Of a DNA stretch of 64,000 nt, positions 8,672 to 17,604 are shown piece by piece; within the stretch, counting starts at the first letter, position 1, and every line of letters starts with the position of its first letter. Origin of the DNA: Dyadobacter sp. CY261 (GTDB lineage: Bacteria; Bacteroidota; Bacteroidia; Cytophagales; Spirosomataceae). Location of the stretch: the NCBI RefSeq assembly GCF_021440085.1, contig NZ_JAKCPW010000017.1:1-64000 (forward strand), written 5' to 3'. The notes under the pieces are model-generated. The model had not been told where the DNA came from. It did no database searches and saw only the letters and a list, made by a program, of their open reading frames with translations. A program made the position numbers and the translations under genes.

Positions 8672-9757
8672 ATGTTAAAAGCGGCCTTGAACTTTTTTAA
8701 AGTGAACTACAAGCGGTTAGTATTATTAGCCTTATTCTCTTTACTGGTTTATGGTTCGTTTTTTTTGCTTTCTTACGTAATAAACCCGGCACAGACCGCA
8801 CGAAACTTTGCTGGCCGGACCGGGTTGCTTTTCAATACCCTGATTTTCGTTATTGAGTCGGTAATTACGCATTACATTCTCATTTTCATAGTAATACTTC
8901 CTGCGATGCGTAAGCAACGTAGTTTTCGCAGCGCTGCGATTATCGGGCTACTGTTCTTTATAGTCAAGTTTGCGTATGACTACATTTTCTTTTTGATGGA
9001 GAGAGCAGAGCAAGCCCGTAACATGGCTCATTCTTCCCCGGCTGGTTTGCCGGAAGATAGTATGAGATGGGTGTTGATCATGTCTTATATATTTGTCCTT
9101 GTTATAAGTTTTTCAGTAGCACTACTGGTTGAATGGGTCCACAAGGGCAGAGAGCGCATCATGCTTGAAAAGGAAAAGACTGAGGCGGAACTCAAAGCCT
9201 TAAAGCACCAGATTAATCCTCATTTTCTATTTAACTCATTGAGCTTTATTTATGGAAAGGTTATCAAACTCGATAAAGAAACTGCGGATTCGGTGCTGAT
9301 GCTGGCTAACATTATGCGCTATGCTTTGGGAAAGAACACCCGCATCGACGGGACCGTCAATATTATGGATGAATTGGAGCATCTGAAAAATGTGATTGAG
9401 ATCAATCAGCGTCGTCATAGTCATCAATTAAATATCCGCTACGACGAACAGATTGATGACCAGTCTACCAGCATCGTCCCACTGGTATTGATCACACTCG
9501 TTGAGAATGCTTTCAAGCACGGTGACCTGCATGACCCAGCCCATCCCTTACGGATCAGGATTGAAACATGCGTAGATGAATTAACATTTAATATCAGCAA
9601 TAAAAAGGGAAAAGGATTGAGAGAACTCTCAAATGGGGTCGGACTTCATAACATCGGACAGCAGCTGAATTTGACTTACGGAAACCGATCTGAGTTCTTG
9701 ATAGAGGATAGTAAAACCCATTTTAATGTATCATTAAAGATAACATTTCCGGTATGA
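8672..9757 (+). CDS. LytS-type sensor histidine kinase
   Basis: The 361-residue protein has four predicted membrane helices in residues 15-160, without an obvious extracellular sensor domain, followed by the His_kinase (LytS/YehU) motif HQINPHFLFNSLSFIYGK at about 180-197, where the phospho-accepting histidine sits. The ATP-binding N box is LITLVENAFKHGD near residue 275, and a G box, GVGLHNIGQQL, near 325. It should phosphorylate the LytTR regulator encoded directly downstream; the stop and the next start overlap (ATGA at 9754-9757). What it senses is unknown. Confidence 0.92.
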   Translation: MLKAALNFFKVNYKRLVLLALFSLLVYGSFFLLSYVINPAQTARNFAGRTGLLFNTLIFVIESVITHYILIFIVILPAMRKQRSFRSAAIIGLLFFIVKFAYDYIFFLMERAEQARNMAHSSPAGLPEDSMRWVLIMSYIFVLVISFSVALLVEWVHKGRERIMLEKEKTEAELKALKHQINPHFLFNSLSFIYGKVIKLDKETADSVLMLANIMRYALGKNTRIDGTVNIMDELEHLKNVIEINQRRHSHQLNIRYDEQIDDQSTSIVPLVLITLVENAFKHGDLHDPAHPLRIRIETCVDELTFNISNKKGKGLRELSNGVGLHNIGQQLNLTYGNRSEFLIEDSKTHFNVSLKITFPV

Positions 9758-10491
9758 TTGATTGCATTATCATTGACGATGAGCAGCATGCCATCGATTT
9801 ATTGAAAGAACATATAAGCCAAGTTCATTTTTTAAGATTGATAGGCTCAGAGACAAATCCTATAAAAGGTTTGGCAATGATCGGTGATCTCAAACCAGGG
9901 CTTGTGTTCTTGGACGTTCAAATACCCAATCTGAATGGAATAGAAATATTGAAGCTGATCAGCAACGATTGCCATGTGATTATGACTACGGCTTATAAAG
10001 AATATGCCCTTGACGGATTTGAACATGCCGTAGTAGATTATTTATTAAAGCCGATCCCTTTTTTAAGATTTCTAAAAGCCGTCAACCGTTTATGGACCAT
10101 GCAAAATAATGTTCGCCCGGTTAATGATCAGGATCATTATGTTTTTGTAAAAACAGAACAAAAGGGCAAGCTTTTAAAAATTGACTCGCGCAGAATAACT
10201 TATATCGAAGGGCAAGGCAATTATGCAACAATCCACATGAACGATCAGCGTAAGATTACCGCCTATCTAAAATTAAAAGAGCTGGCCGAGCATCTTTCCT
10301 CAATGGGTTTTGTACGCATACATAAGTCTTTTATCATTTCGCTGAGCCACTTAACCGCAGTTGAGGGCAATGTAGTCCGGATCGTCGATGAAGAACGACC
10401 TATTACAATTGGCGAATCCTATCGCAAGGATTTTTTTGAAATGATCAATGCCAAATTGCTTTCCATGCCTCCTAGTAATTCAATAGAGTAA
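9754..10491 (+). CDS. LytTR-family response regulator
   Basis: The receiver domain (residues 1-120) shows the acidic pair DDEQ at 8-11, the phosphorylated aspartate D54 in VFLDVQIPN, and the lysine of LLKPIPF near 107. The LytTR DNA-binding domain occupies about 140-240, with ITYIEGQGNYATIHM and FVRIHKSFIISLSHL as hallmark stretches. It overlaps its kinase gene by four bases. The likely target is its own operon or the metalloprotease-like lipoprotein that follows, since these systems often control neighbours, but no repeat pair typical of LytTR sites was identified. Confidence 0.93.
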   Translation: MIDCIIIDDEQHAIDLLKEHISQVHFLRLIGSETNPIKGLAMIGDLKPGLVFLDVQIPNLNGIEILKLISNDCHVIMTTAYKEYALDGFEHAVVDYLLKPIPFLRFLKAVNRLWTMQNNVRPVNDQDHYVFVKTEQKGKLLKIDSRRITYIEGQGNYATIHMNDQRKITAYLKLKELAEHLSSMGFVRIHKSFIISLSHLTAVEGNVVRIVDEERPITIGESYRKDFFEMINAKLLSMPPSNSIE

Positions 10492-10512
10492 TTTAATAAA
10501 ACTAGTAATTTT

Positions 10513-11541
10513 ATGAAAAGTATTAATCTTTTTGCAGCGATTTTTAGCCTCTCACTTGTGCTGCTTTTTGGTTGCAAAGAGATCATAGATCATCCGGTTA
10601 ATCCGGATTTGCCAGAAGTGGTTCCCACGCCATGTGAAGGTATTAGTCCTTCAAATCTCTGGCTTTTAAAGCAAATCAGTGGTTGGAGTAAAGGGGCCGT
10701 AAGCATACTTAGTAATGAGGAGGCGGCGAAGATGGCCATTTTCGTTGCAGTATTCACTGAGGAAGATTCTGAAAATCAATATTATGGTGTGAAAGGTGAG
10801 TATACCGCTCAGCTAAAAAAGACCTTTAAAAATCTGCAAGATTTCTGGGACATCAATTCAGACAACATCATTATGGTTGCTGCACATGGCTCTATGTTGC
10901 AGGACCGGGATAAGGTGATAAAAGTCTATCAAGCGGAATATGGGTATCGTTTTGAGAAGGCCAATAAATATGCTGATTCGCTGGCTACCTTGTTCAAGAC
11001 TTATCCGGAATATCTGAACGGAAGTCATCCTTTTTTCACTTTTAATGCATACGCCCATCAGCAGAAAAATTATCCTGTCGTTGGTCAGGTAAAGGATAAA
11101 ATCATTTTTGGAGATGCAATTTTGCAGCCTTTCGACGCGCTTGGTTACGGAGATATTGCTCCGCAGGCTATTCTGGCTCATGAATATGCCCATCATATCC
11201 AGTATGATCTGGGAATAAAAGATTATGGTATCCCGTTGACCCCGGCAGGTAGCCGCCGCACCGAATTAATGGCCGATGCATACGCGGCTTACTTCCTCTC
11301 GCACCCTCGGGGAGCAGCTATGCAGTGGAAAATCGTGCAGCGAGTCGCGGAGGTGTTTTCGTATCTTGGCGATTGTGATTTTGAAAGCGAGCTGCACCAT
11401 GGCACTCCTATTCAGAGAAAGGCTGCGACCGAGTGGGGGTATAAGCTGGCTAACAATGCAGACAATAAAGACCATATTATAAGTAGCCGGGAATTTGCGG
11501 TTCTGTTTGATGCAGACTTAAAGAATATTGTCAAAAATTAG
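10513..11541 (+). CDS. HExxH-containing lipoprotein, putative zinc metallopeptidase
   Basis: This 342-residue protein has a lipoprotein signal with cysteine 21 (LVLLFGC). Its core carries QAILAHEYAHHIQYDLG, an HExxH zinc site with the first histidine at about residue 223, and 27 residues later RRTELMADAYAAYF, which supplies the third glutamate ligand in the ExxxD arrangement of gluzincin-like neutral metallopeptidases. A metal-dependent peptidase anchored on the cell surface or in the periplasm is the natural reading. It starts 21 bases after the LytTR regulator, so the system and this enzyme are likely one operon. Substrate unknown. Confidence 0.78.
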   Translation: MKSINLFAAIFSLSLVLLFGCKEIIDHPVNPDLPEVVPTPCEGISPSNLWLLKQISGWSKGAVSILSNEEAAKMAIFVAVFTEEDSENQYYGVKGEYTAQLKKTFKNLQDFWDINSDNIIMVAAHGSMLQDRDKVIKVYQAEYGYRFEKANKYADSLATLFKTYPEYLNGSHPFFTFNAYAHQQKNYPVVGQVKDKIIFGDAILQPFDALGYGDIAPQAILAHEYAHHIQYDLGIKDYGIPLTPAGSRRTELMADAYAAYFLSHPRGAAMQWKIVQRVAEVFSYLGDCDFESELHHGTPIQRKAATEWGYKLANNADNKDHIISSREFAVLFDADLKNIVKN

Positions 11542-11601
11542 CTTACGCGCACCATTCTGTAATATTTTTTCAATTACAATTAACTTCAATTCCATGTCCA
11601 C

Positions 11602-11814
11602 ATGAAAAACATGATTATTGCGCTGTGTATGCTAACAATCAGCTACGCGGCAAGTGCACAATACGACCCAGCGGTTAGATTCGGAATCAAAGCAGGTGCT
11701 AACTTATCCAATATCAACGGCAGTAACGATTTAAGCCTTTCACCAGGCGGTAACGTATTTGAGCAGCGGTGTGTGATACAGGCTGAAGAAAGGAAGACAC
11801 TTGCTGGAATTTAG
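11602..11814 (+). pseudogene. outer-membrane beta-barrel (PorT-like) protein, N-terminal fragment
   Basis: The first 50 residues, a signal peptide (MIIALCMLTISYAASAQ) followed by VRFGIKAGANLSNINGS, are the standard opening of small Bacteroidota PorT/OmpA-like beta-barrels, which usually run to about 200 residues. Here the frame ends after 70 residues with an unrelated tail, and I found no continuation in the other frames downstream. It looks like a barrel gene that lost its 3' part. Confidence 0.6.
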
Positions 11815-12023
11815 CCTGTAAATATTGCGGTCAGATTAAAAGCGTATATAGATAACAGTGATTTTTAACGTATGTGCATATACGCCTCAAAACTGCGAGA
11901 TAGCATATCATTGCCTCGTAGCTCGTTGTCTATATAATACGCACGCCCTCATAAAGACCAGCACGATTATTTTTTCAACTGTATGGTTTTTGTATTAAAT
12001 TTATATGACATAACAGTGGATAA

Positions 12024-12605
12024 ATGTTTCAGAAACTAATTAGTTACGTTGAAGGGTATTCAGGCTTACAAGTAAATTGCTCGGAACTAGAATTGATTAA
12101 AAGTAAATTTCAAGCAAAAAGCCTACGCAAAAGGCAATACTTGTTAAGAGCGGGTGATGTAGCAAGGTATACTGCGTTCATCACAAAGGGAGCTATGCGC
12201 CAGTTCTGCATAGATGAAAAAGGAAACGAGAAGATTGTCCAGCTTTTTGTTGAAAATTACTGGGCAGACGACCGTGCAAGTTTGATCTCGCTCGAAGCTT
12301 CGGAATACAATATTCAAGCTTGGGAAGACACAGAAATGCTAGTCATCTCACCCAAAGATATCTATGAGCTTAGAGATAATATCCCTGCGATAGCACAAAT
12401 GCTAAGAGTGATGGATGACCGTCACGCAATAGGATTGCACCAAAGAATAAATTCAATGATATGCACTACAGCAGAGATGCGGTACCAGGAATTTGAAAGA
12501 AAATATCCGCATTTTCTACAACGGTTTCCACAGCATTTCATTGCATCTTATCTAGGGATTACAAAAGAATCATTAAGTAGATTAAGAAGACAAAGCTGCG
12601 TTTAG
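12024..12605 (+). CDS. Crp/Fnr family transcriptional regulator (second copy)
   Basis: The 193-residue protein is clearly related to the regulator at 671: RKRQYLLRAGDVARYTAFITKG opens the beta-roll domain and FPQHFIASYLGITKESLSRL forms the C-terminal helix-turn-helix. The HTH is nearly identical in pattern to that of the first copy (IASYLGISKDTLSR). No ligand-binding residues can be assigned. It is followed by the remains of a third family member. Its upstream 200 bases contain no gene, only AT-rich sequence. Confidence 0.88.
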   Translation: MFQKLISYVEGYSGLQVNCSELELIKSKFQAKSLRKRQYLLRAGDVARYTAFITKGAMRQFCIDEKGNEKIVQLFVENYWADDRASLISLEASEYNIQAWEDTEMLVISPKDIYELRDNIPAIAQMLRVMDDRHAIGLHQRINSMICTTAEMRYQEFERKYPHFLQRFPQHFIASYLGITKESLSRLRRQSCV

Positions 12606-12756
12606 TGTTTGATTAGGATTGCTATCGTCCTGAGGGTGATCTCCAGATTCCGGCATTTGCAGACCTGGTGCAGGTGTTTTTGAATGCCCTTAAACCACAT
12701 CTCACAAGCTGTTTTCGGAAATTCGGTTACCCAATATTACGAAGTGTAATGGGTAA

Positions 12757-13142
12757 ACCGAATGGATCACTGTCCACCAGCGCTTACCCCGCGGTACCTT
12801 GTTGCTTGCTAACGGGGACGTCTGCAGAGAATTTCACTTTTTAGCCTCAGGGCTTGCACGGGTGTTCTACTATAAGAACGGCAACGATGTTACAGCATGG
12901 TTTGCCGCGGAAACGGCAATTGCGAGTGCAATAGATAGCTTGTTTTCCGGGAAGCCTTCGATGTATAACATTGAGTTGTTGGAGGATTCAGAACTTTACA
13001 GCCTCCAATACCATAAGCTTGAATCGGTTTTGAAGGAACACCATACCGTAGAACGTTTAGGCCGACTTTTGGTTACTCATAACTATTTGCTTTTGGATGA
13101 GAGGATGAAATTGTTTGCTTTTTGTTCGGCGGAAGAAAGATG
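12757..13142 (+). pseudogene. Crp/Fnr-like gene remnant lacking start and DNA-binding end
   Basis: From about 12757 the frame reads VHQRLPRGTLLLANGDVCRE and continues through FHFLASGLARVFYYKNGND, SMYNIELLEDSELYSLQY and LFAFCSAEER, a normal Crp-like beta-roll and dimer helix. The beginning lacks a start codon in frame, and after residue SAEER the open frame runs into unrelated sequence where the winged helix should be. The gene is therefore truncated at both ends; the reading 12799-13443 as a 214-residue protein is not credible beyond 13142. Confidence 0.65.
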
Positions 13143-13285
13143 GATCGGCAAGGTCACCAGCAGGCGATTGACCCGGCCGGTTAAAATCAGAAAGCCCTCC
13201 GGAATGGACATCGATGGGCTTTCTGTCGGGATTGCCTTTCCCGTTATTAGGGGCTACTGGCCCGCGGGTTTCTGGGGTGGGCAGC

Positions 13286-14155
13286 TCAGAACGGCATCCC
13301 GATGTTGGCTGTCACGTAGGCGTACGACTTGGTATCGACCAGGCTGCTACCAATCAGTTTGTACTGTTTTCGTTGGGTCACGTAGCCATCCGCGTCCAGA
13401 ACGTAACTGTAATAATCTCCGTCGAGTGAACCCTGCTTGGTAACGAGCGTGACCAGGTGCTTACCCGGCTTACCGAAAATCCGCAGGTAAGCGTCGTGTT
13501 CGTTCACCCCTAGCACGTTCAAAGGATATTTATCGTTCATGATCGGGTCGCCTCCTGCCGGAGTGTAGCCAATTTTTGTATTATCACTGCTTCCTATTCC
13601 TGTAAATTCACTCACCGAGGTCACATCGCCGTCAGCATTGTAACCATACCCGAATCCACCGACGCAGCTGTTTTTATTTTGGAAATTCAATAACTGGCCT
13701 TTCTCATTGTAGGTAAACTTCCACTCCCTTAGGTAAGTTAAGGGAACATTGTTGTTGACAACGGTAATCACTTCTGCTGATTCCTTGCAGCGCCCGCTGG
13801 CATCCAGCATAAAGGTTTCATCCCGGAGTTTGACCTTTCCCTGATGCGTAAACGCTCTGATCTTACCGGGGCTGTAGGTGTAATCGGTCTGGATAGCCAG
13901 ACTGCCACGTACGGGGGTGGTCACGTTCATGAGTCGGCCATCGTTGTTATAAGTCAGGGTTGCCTGACCATGTTTAGTGAGCTTGTGCACCTGGGGAAAG
14001 TTAGGTGAGTCAACATCACTTCCGATCCGTGCTGTGGCTGCCGAGGCTGCGTCAGTCGGCATGGGATCCACCGGATTGTCATTCTGGCAGGCAAAGGAGC
14101 CAATTGCAAGGGTAATAAAAAGGGTACTTTTGAAAAAATGTGTTTTGTTTAACAT
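13286..14155 (-). CDS. RHS-like/DUF4595-type lipoprotein
   Basis: The 289-residue product has a lipoprotein signal with cysteine 23 (IGSFACQND). The mature part is a series of beta-strand repeats with YNNDGRLMNVTTP, FTYNEKGQLLNF, YGYNADGDVTSVSEF and YVLDADGYVTQRKQY; the recurring YN.dG...v pattern is that of RHS/YD-like beta repeats seen in many secreted Bacteroidota lipoproteins of the DUF4595 kind. No enzymatic motif is visible. It faces the Crp remnant and has a possible short terminator hairpin just beyond its end (13189-13224, arms AGAAAGCCC and GGGCTTTCT). Confidence 0.75.
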   Translation of the reverse strand: MLNKTHFFKSTLFITLAIGSFACQNDNPVDPMPTDAASAATARIGSDVDSPNFPQVHKLTKHGQATLTYNNDGRLMNVTTPVRGSLAIQTDYTYSPGKIRAFTHQGKVKLRDETFMLDASGRCKESAEVITVVNNNVPLTYLREWKFTYNEKGQLLNFQNKNSCVGGFGYGYNADGDVTSVSEFTGIGSSDNTKIGYTPAGGDPIMNDKYPLNVLGVNEHDAYLRIFGKPGKHLVTLVTKQGSLDGDYYSYVLDADGYVTQRKQYKLIGSSLVDTKSYAYVTANIGMPF

Positions 14156-14422
14156 GGCTTTGTTGGATTTAAAAAAAAATATTTTTTTGTTCGTTTTTGC
14201 CTACTCAATTTCAGGTTTTCGGCGTCCCCTGCTTTACTGTGTTACTACAATGGTTTTGAATAATGAATATTCCGAAGTCCAGTTTGAATGTCTCCCGGAA
14301 GACGATACAAACGTAGGCTGGATTAAAACCGCCCGCAATTTTTGGAGGTATACAAAAGGTTTCCGATGAGAAATTTTTAGTGTACAAAAGGTATACAATA
14401 GCCGGAAATGATGCCTAAGAGC

Positions 14423-14700
14423 CTAATATTCCAATACTTTTCCAAGATTATTGATAATTACCTGCCCCATTCTGAGTGTTTGCAGATGAGGATCGCTTTG
14501 TTCCCGAGGGGTAGTGGCCGGCTGTGTGGCTAAGTCTGGAAATGCCGGGTTGTTTGTGATACATTCAGAGCGATTCGTGCAGTGCGGCGAATCCGGTTGG
14601 GAATGTTTTGTCTGAAATGGTTCGACCAGACAGATCAAAGAGCATCAGCCTTACGGTTTCACCCGCAGCTCCCTGATCAGTGGGCTGGTCCAGTTACTTC
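14423..14700 (-). pseudogene. decayed T9SS type A sorting domain remnant
   Basis: On the minus strand the readings VRLMLFDLSGRTISDKTFPT and, after a stop and a frame change, HLQTLRMGQV resemble the last 60-70 residues of T9SS substrates (LFDLSGR, then a final QTLK-type strand). Several stops and frame changes interrupt it, and no upstream body of the gene can be read. It is a scar of a lost secreted protein. Confidence 0.4.
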
Positions 14701-14778
14701 CATCAGCAGATTTTGGCTTATTTGATACTATTGACCTGCCTTTTTGCAAAATGTGCTGATTATCAATGCATTGTAAAC

Positions 14779-14803
14779 AAAAAAAAGCACACTTTCGTGT
14801 GTC
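14779..14803 (-). terminator. intrinsic terminator on the minus strand
   Basis: Read on the minus strand, a CACAC stem with a GAAA tetraloop and GTGTGC is followed by eight T. This is a textbook rho-independent terminator. No protein gene on the minus strand ends just upstream of it; the bases immediately before it look like the 3' end of a tRNA. Confidence 0.7.
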
Positions 14804-14826
14804 TTCTGTGATCCCGCTAGAAACAA
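14804..14826 (-). other. possible tRNA 3'-end fragment (attachment-site-like scar)
   Basis: On the minus strand TCTAGCGGGATCACAGAAG precedes the terminator and resembles the T-stem and acceptor end of a tRNA gene. Only about 15-20 bases fit, and no other tRNA arms can be read upstream. A short tRNA end joined to a terminator is what a past integration at a tRNA 3' end leaves behind, but the match is too short to be sure. Confidence 0.25.
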
Positions 14827-15182
14827 TATAAATATCGAAAGCGCTTGATTGTCAACTATTTATATCCCCTCAGAACAAGTAACCGAAAAGGTAACTAAAT
14901 TGTTTTGCCTGTTTTGATACGTTTTCAGTATATATTCGTCCTTTAGATTTACGAAATGTTTATGAGATTCACTGTCAACTCTTTGCCTGCGTGTCTCCCT
15001 TTCTAGGTAGCCCGATTTGAACTGCTTTCAAGGGATGGCCGTGGTTTGTTTTGGCACCACCTGATTCATGATGCTGGGTAGAGACAGACTTGATAGTGGT
15101 GCTCTTTTAAAAGTAGTGTGCGTTTTCTTAACCAATCAGGGTATCGAAGACGTTGGTTCCCAGATAAGGTAAATTTACCTAT

Positions 15183-15206
15183 CAATATACCAAGATCGCG
15201 GTATTG
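15183..15206. promoter_or_regulatory. 24-bp imperfect dyad, copy 1
   Basis: CAATATACC, two bases, GATC, two bases, GGTATTG. The arms pair except for one extra T on the left. The same architecture and length recurs at 18210-18233 with 20 of 24 identical bases, so it is probably a protein-binding site or part of a dispersed repeat. Here it lies about 100 bases before the prolyl oligopeptidase remnant. Confidence 0.45.
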
Positions 15207-15299
15207 TTTGGAGGCAGGCAAAGAATCAATTTTGTATCGCTTCGGAAGCGATCTCCATCACCTAGTGTAGCGTTTGTGGCTAATTTGTAAGTCAGTGAT

Positions 15300-15595
15300 G
15301 TGCCGAGCAATTTCATCTTGCTATTACCACTGTCAATATCCATTGAACAAATTCAAAGTATACCCATAAAAACAGCTGACAGCAGTACCTATTTCGGGAC
15401 GACCTACAAAGACCCTTACCGCTGGCTGGAAAATTTCAAGGATACATCAGTGGTATCATGGTTCAGCCAGCAGGCCATCTTACAAATTCCGTTTTAAGCA
15501 ACCTGAACGGCGGGGACGGACTAGTTGCCAAATAGAAGGAAATGGATAGGTTTCAACCGCCCTGCATAAACGGCCGCAAATACGAAGCGGGTAAA
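15300..15595 (+). pseudogene. prolyl oligopeptidase remnant, fragment A (N-terminal)
   Basis: STYFGTTYKDPYRWLENFKD then WFSQQ is the N-terminal signature of S9A prolyl oligopeptidases. A frameshift follows, then LTNSVLSNLNGGDGLVAK, an in-frame TAG where a tryptophan is expected, and KEMDRFQPP with INGRKYEAGK. The sequence then leaves the family at the direct repeat 15564-15595. The enzyme, normally about 700 residues, cleaves after proline in peptides; this copy is clearly dead. Confidence 0.75.
15564..15595. repeat. 32-bp direct repeat, left copy
   Basis: This piece of the prolyl oligopeptidase gene (ending gcaaatacgaagcgggtaaa) recurs at 16476-16507 with two mismatches. The pair flanks the intact SnoaL/TPR gene at 15688, so the gene sits between duplicated bases of a broken gene. 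Confidence 0.8.
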
Positions 15596-15687
15596 CAGAC
15601 AGCAAAAGCGATGTCGATTTTTCAGTAATGCCAGCTATCCAGAGTTAAAAATAGATAAGAATGTGTACCCAAAACCTGTCTTAGATT

Positions 15688-16443
15688 ATGCAAACGAAAC
15701 CTTCCTATCAAATACAAAAATTTTTTTGGTTACTATGTTTAGTGCTTCTGTGCTCGGGCAAGCTACTTGCTCAGGAGAAACACGACGCCGCAATCATCGA
15801 AGTCCTGACAGCAGCATCCGAGGCATTTTTCAAAGGTGATATTGAGAAATGGAAATCTTGTTTTATTCACGACAGCCTTACAAGCAGATCGATCATTGAC
15901 CGTTTCGAATACCAAACACAGATAGGATGGCCAAACGTGGTGGCAGCGATCATGAAAGACAGCCAGAAAATGTACCCTGGTTTTGTGAAGGCCACCTACG
16001 AAAACGTCCACATCAGGCTTTCCGGAAATTTTGCATATGTGGAAGCCGACGAACGACAAAAGTGGATTCAAAACGGCGCCGAGTTTAACCCTCCCCTGAT
16101 TCACACCCATTCCGTGCTAATCTTTGATAATCAAAGCTGGAAGATTGCCAATCGGATCAGGATAGCGGGAGAATCATTCGAAAGCAGTGCACAAAATCGC
16201 GAGTATACACTAAACGCAATGGGGTACGAATTGCTGAAAGAAAAGCGGATAAAAGAAGCAATAGACATTTTCGCATTGACCGTAAAGCAGAACCCGGAAT
16301 CCTGGAACGCCTACGACAGCCTTGGTGAGGCATATGAAATGGCTGGTGAAACAAAACTTGCTATTGCCAATTACGAAAAATCCGTAACGTTAAATCCTGA
16401 AAACGAGAACGGGAAGAAGAAAATCGAATCTTTGAAAAAGTAG
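15688..16443 (+). CDS. secreted SnoaL-like domain protein with C-terminal TPR repeats
   Basis: The 251-residue protein has a signal peptide or lipid-free leader (FWLLCLVLLCSGKLLAQ). Residues 30-160 follow a SnoaL/DUF4440-like alpha+beta pattern (VLTAASEAFFKGDIEKWKSC, VIHTHSVLIF-like strands, SWKIANRIRIA). Residues 170-250 form two TPR motifs: YELLKEKRIKEAIDIFALTV and YDSLGEAYEMAGETKLAIAN. This combination occurs in secreted serine-hydrolase-associated proteins, but the role is unknown. Unlike its surroundings it is fully intact, and it lies inside the prolyl oligopeptidase remnant between 32-bp direct repeats. Confidence 0.78.
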   Translation: MQTKPSYQIQKFFWLLCLVLLCSGKLLAQEKHDAAIIEVLTAASEAFFKGDIEKWKSCFIHDSLTSRSIIDRFEYQTQIGWPNVVAAIMKDSQKMYPGFVKATYENVHIRLSGNFAYVEADERQKWIQNGAEFNPPLIHTHSVLIFDNQSWKIANRIRIAGESFESSAQNREYTLNAMGYELLKEKRIKEAIDIFALTVKQNPESWNAYDSLGEAYEMAGETKLAIANYEKSVTLNPENENGKKKIESLKK

Positions 16444-16466
16444 TTAATCTGCGAGACCCGGTCTGC

Positions 16467-16610
16467 GCGTCCCCCGCATAAACGACTGCAAATACGAAGC
16501 GGGTAAAATCTTTTATCGTAAGCCCATGCCCGGCGAAAAGGTGGGCAAATTATACTACCGTGGCCGGTACAGACGGAGCAGAGCAGTTGCTATTTGACCC
16601 GATAGCCTAA
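16467..16610 (+). pseudogene. prolyl oligopeptidase remnant, fragment B
   Basis: The reading PRINDCKYEAGKIFYRKPMP, GEKVGKLYYR and, after a frame change, DGAEQLLFDPIA continues the prolyl oligopeptidase propeller domain from the point where fragment A stops. The first 30 bases duplicate the end of fragment A (direct repeat 16476-16507). A stop follows at 16608-16610. Confidence 0.7.
16476..16507. repeat. 32-bp direct repeat, right copy
   Basis: This copy matches 15564-15595 at 30 of 32 positions. Both copies encode the same KYEAGK segment of the oligopeptidase, one at the end of fragment A and one at the start of fragment B. Confidence 0.8.
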
Positions 16611-16735
16611 GGTTTCATATATCAAAGTAATGGACGTTTCTACAAACGCTTTCATAAGGACAGCTTGAACTGCACCCAAAACGTTAGACAGATTAACATT
16701 TAACTCTCAATATGCCCTGAGCCCCTCCCAAGTTT

Positions 16736-17604
16736 TCAGACGGTTGAAAGTAGAGTTTCCGGTGTTTCTTGATGTAAATTAACAAATTCCTTCGGGGTTA
16801 AATCATTCAGTGCGCTGTGCGGCCTGAAGTGGTTGTATTCCCATCGAAAGTCCTCGATTTTTTCTCTGGCATCGTCGAGAGATAAGAACCAATTGACGGA
16901 AAGGCATTCATCCCGGAACTTCCCGTTAAATGATTCAACATATGGGTTGTCGGTCGGTTTTCCAGGCCTCGAAAAGTCGAGAGTTACACCGTTTGAATAT
17001 GCCCATAAGTCCATTTCTTTTGATATAAATTCACTACCGTTATCACATTGTATTCGTTCTGGACGACAGCCTTCAATCAGGCAAATCCTGGTCAGTTCAG
17101 CTGCAACATCAACGCCTTTCAAGGATTTTCCAGGCAGCAAACCGTGGCAAATTTTACTGCAATTATCCACTACAGTTAAGACCCTGAATCGTTCGCCATT
17201 GAAGAGCGCGTCCTGAACAAAATCCATACCGCGCGGCGTCCGCTCCACACCTTGTTTATTCCTTGAGTGTCCAACCGTTCCAGTCGGTGCTCGGCGCTAC
17301 GGCTTCGCCTTGGCCTCATCGTTCGCAAATTCAGCCCACAGGCCTTATAGACACGATAAACTCGTTTGTGATTGTCGTTAAATCCTTCTCTTTTCAACAG
17401 CACGAAAATCCGACGGAATCCGTATCTGACCCTGGTGTTCGCGATCTCTTTCATGCGCATTGTCAACAAGGTGTCATCGCGCCGATGGGATTTATAATAA
17501 TACATCGCCCTGACCAACCTTACGCACCGGCACGCCCGTTGAATTGAGACACGATAGTTCGAGATAAGCCAATTGGCCATTTCCTTTTTGTAAGGCGGCC
17601 TCAC
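16736..17604 (-). pseudogene. IS3-family transposase OrfB (DDE), frameshifted
   Basis: The N-terminal part (MRPPYKKEMANWLISNYRVS, then HTH_21-like VRYGFRRIFVLLKREGFN) is read down to INKVWS at about 17250. The catalytic rve core continues in another frame as MDFVQDALFNGERFRVLTVV, IQCDNGSEFISKEM and NPYVESFNGKFRDECLS, supplying the D, D and E of the active site. Between the two lie about 14 extra bases (ggacgccgcgcggt) that cause the shift. The enzyme would cut and join IS ends, but this copy cannot make a full protein without a second frameshift. Confidence 0.85.

Larger units (their letters stand above)
14156..15299. other. long gene-poor region with decayed sequence
   Basis: Apart from the T9SS-tail remnant, a minus-strand terminator and a dyad at 15183-15206, I see no gene in these 1.1 kb. 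Open frames of 60-130 codons here (for example 13977-14369 plus strand) overlap the lipoprotein gene antisense or lack any recognisable features. Confidence 0.5.

Noticed and set aside
13977-14369. Plus-strand ORF of 130 codons
   Set aside because: It mostly overlaps the lipoprotein gene's 5' end antisense and shows no protein-like conservation pattern.
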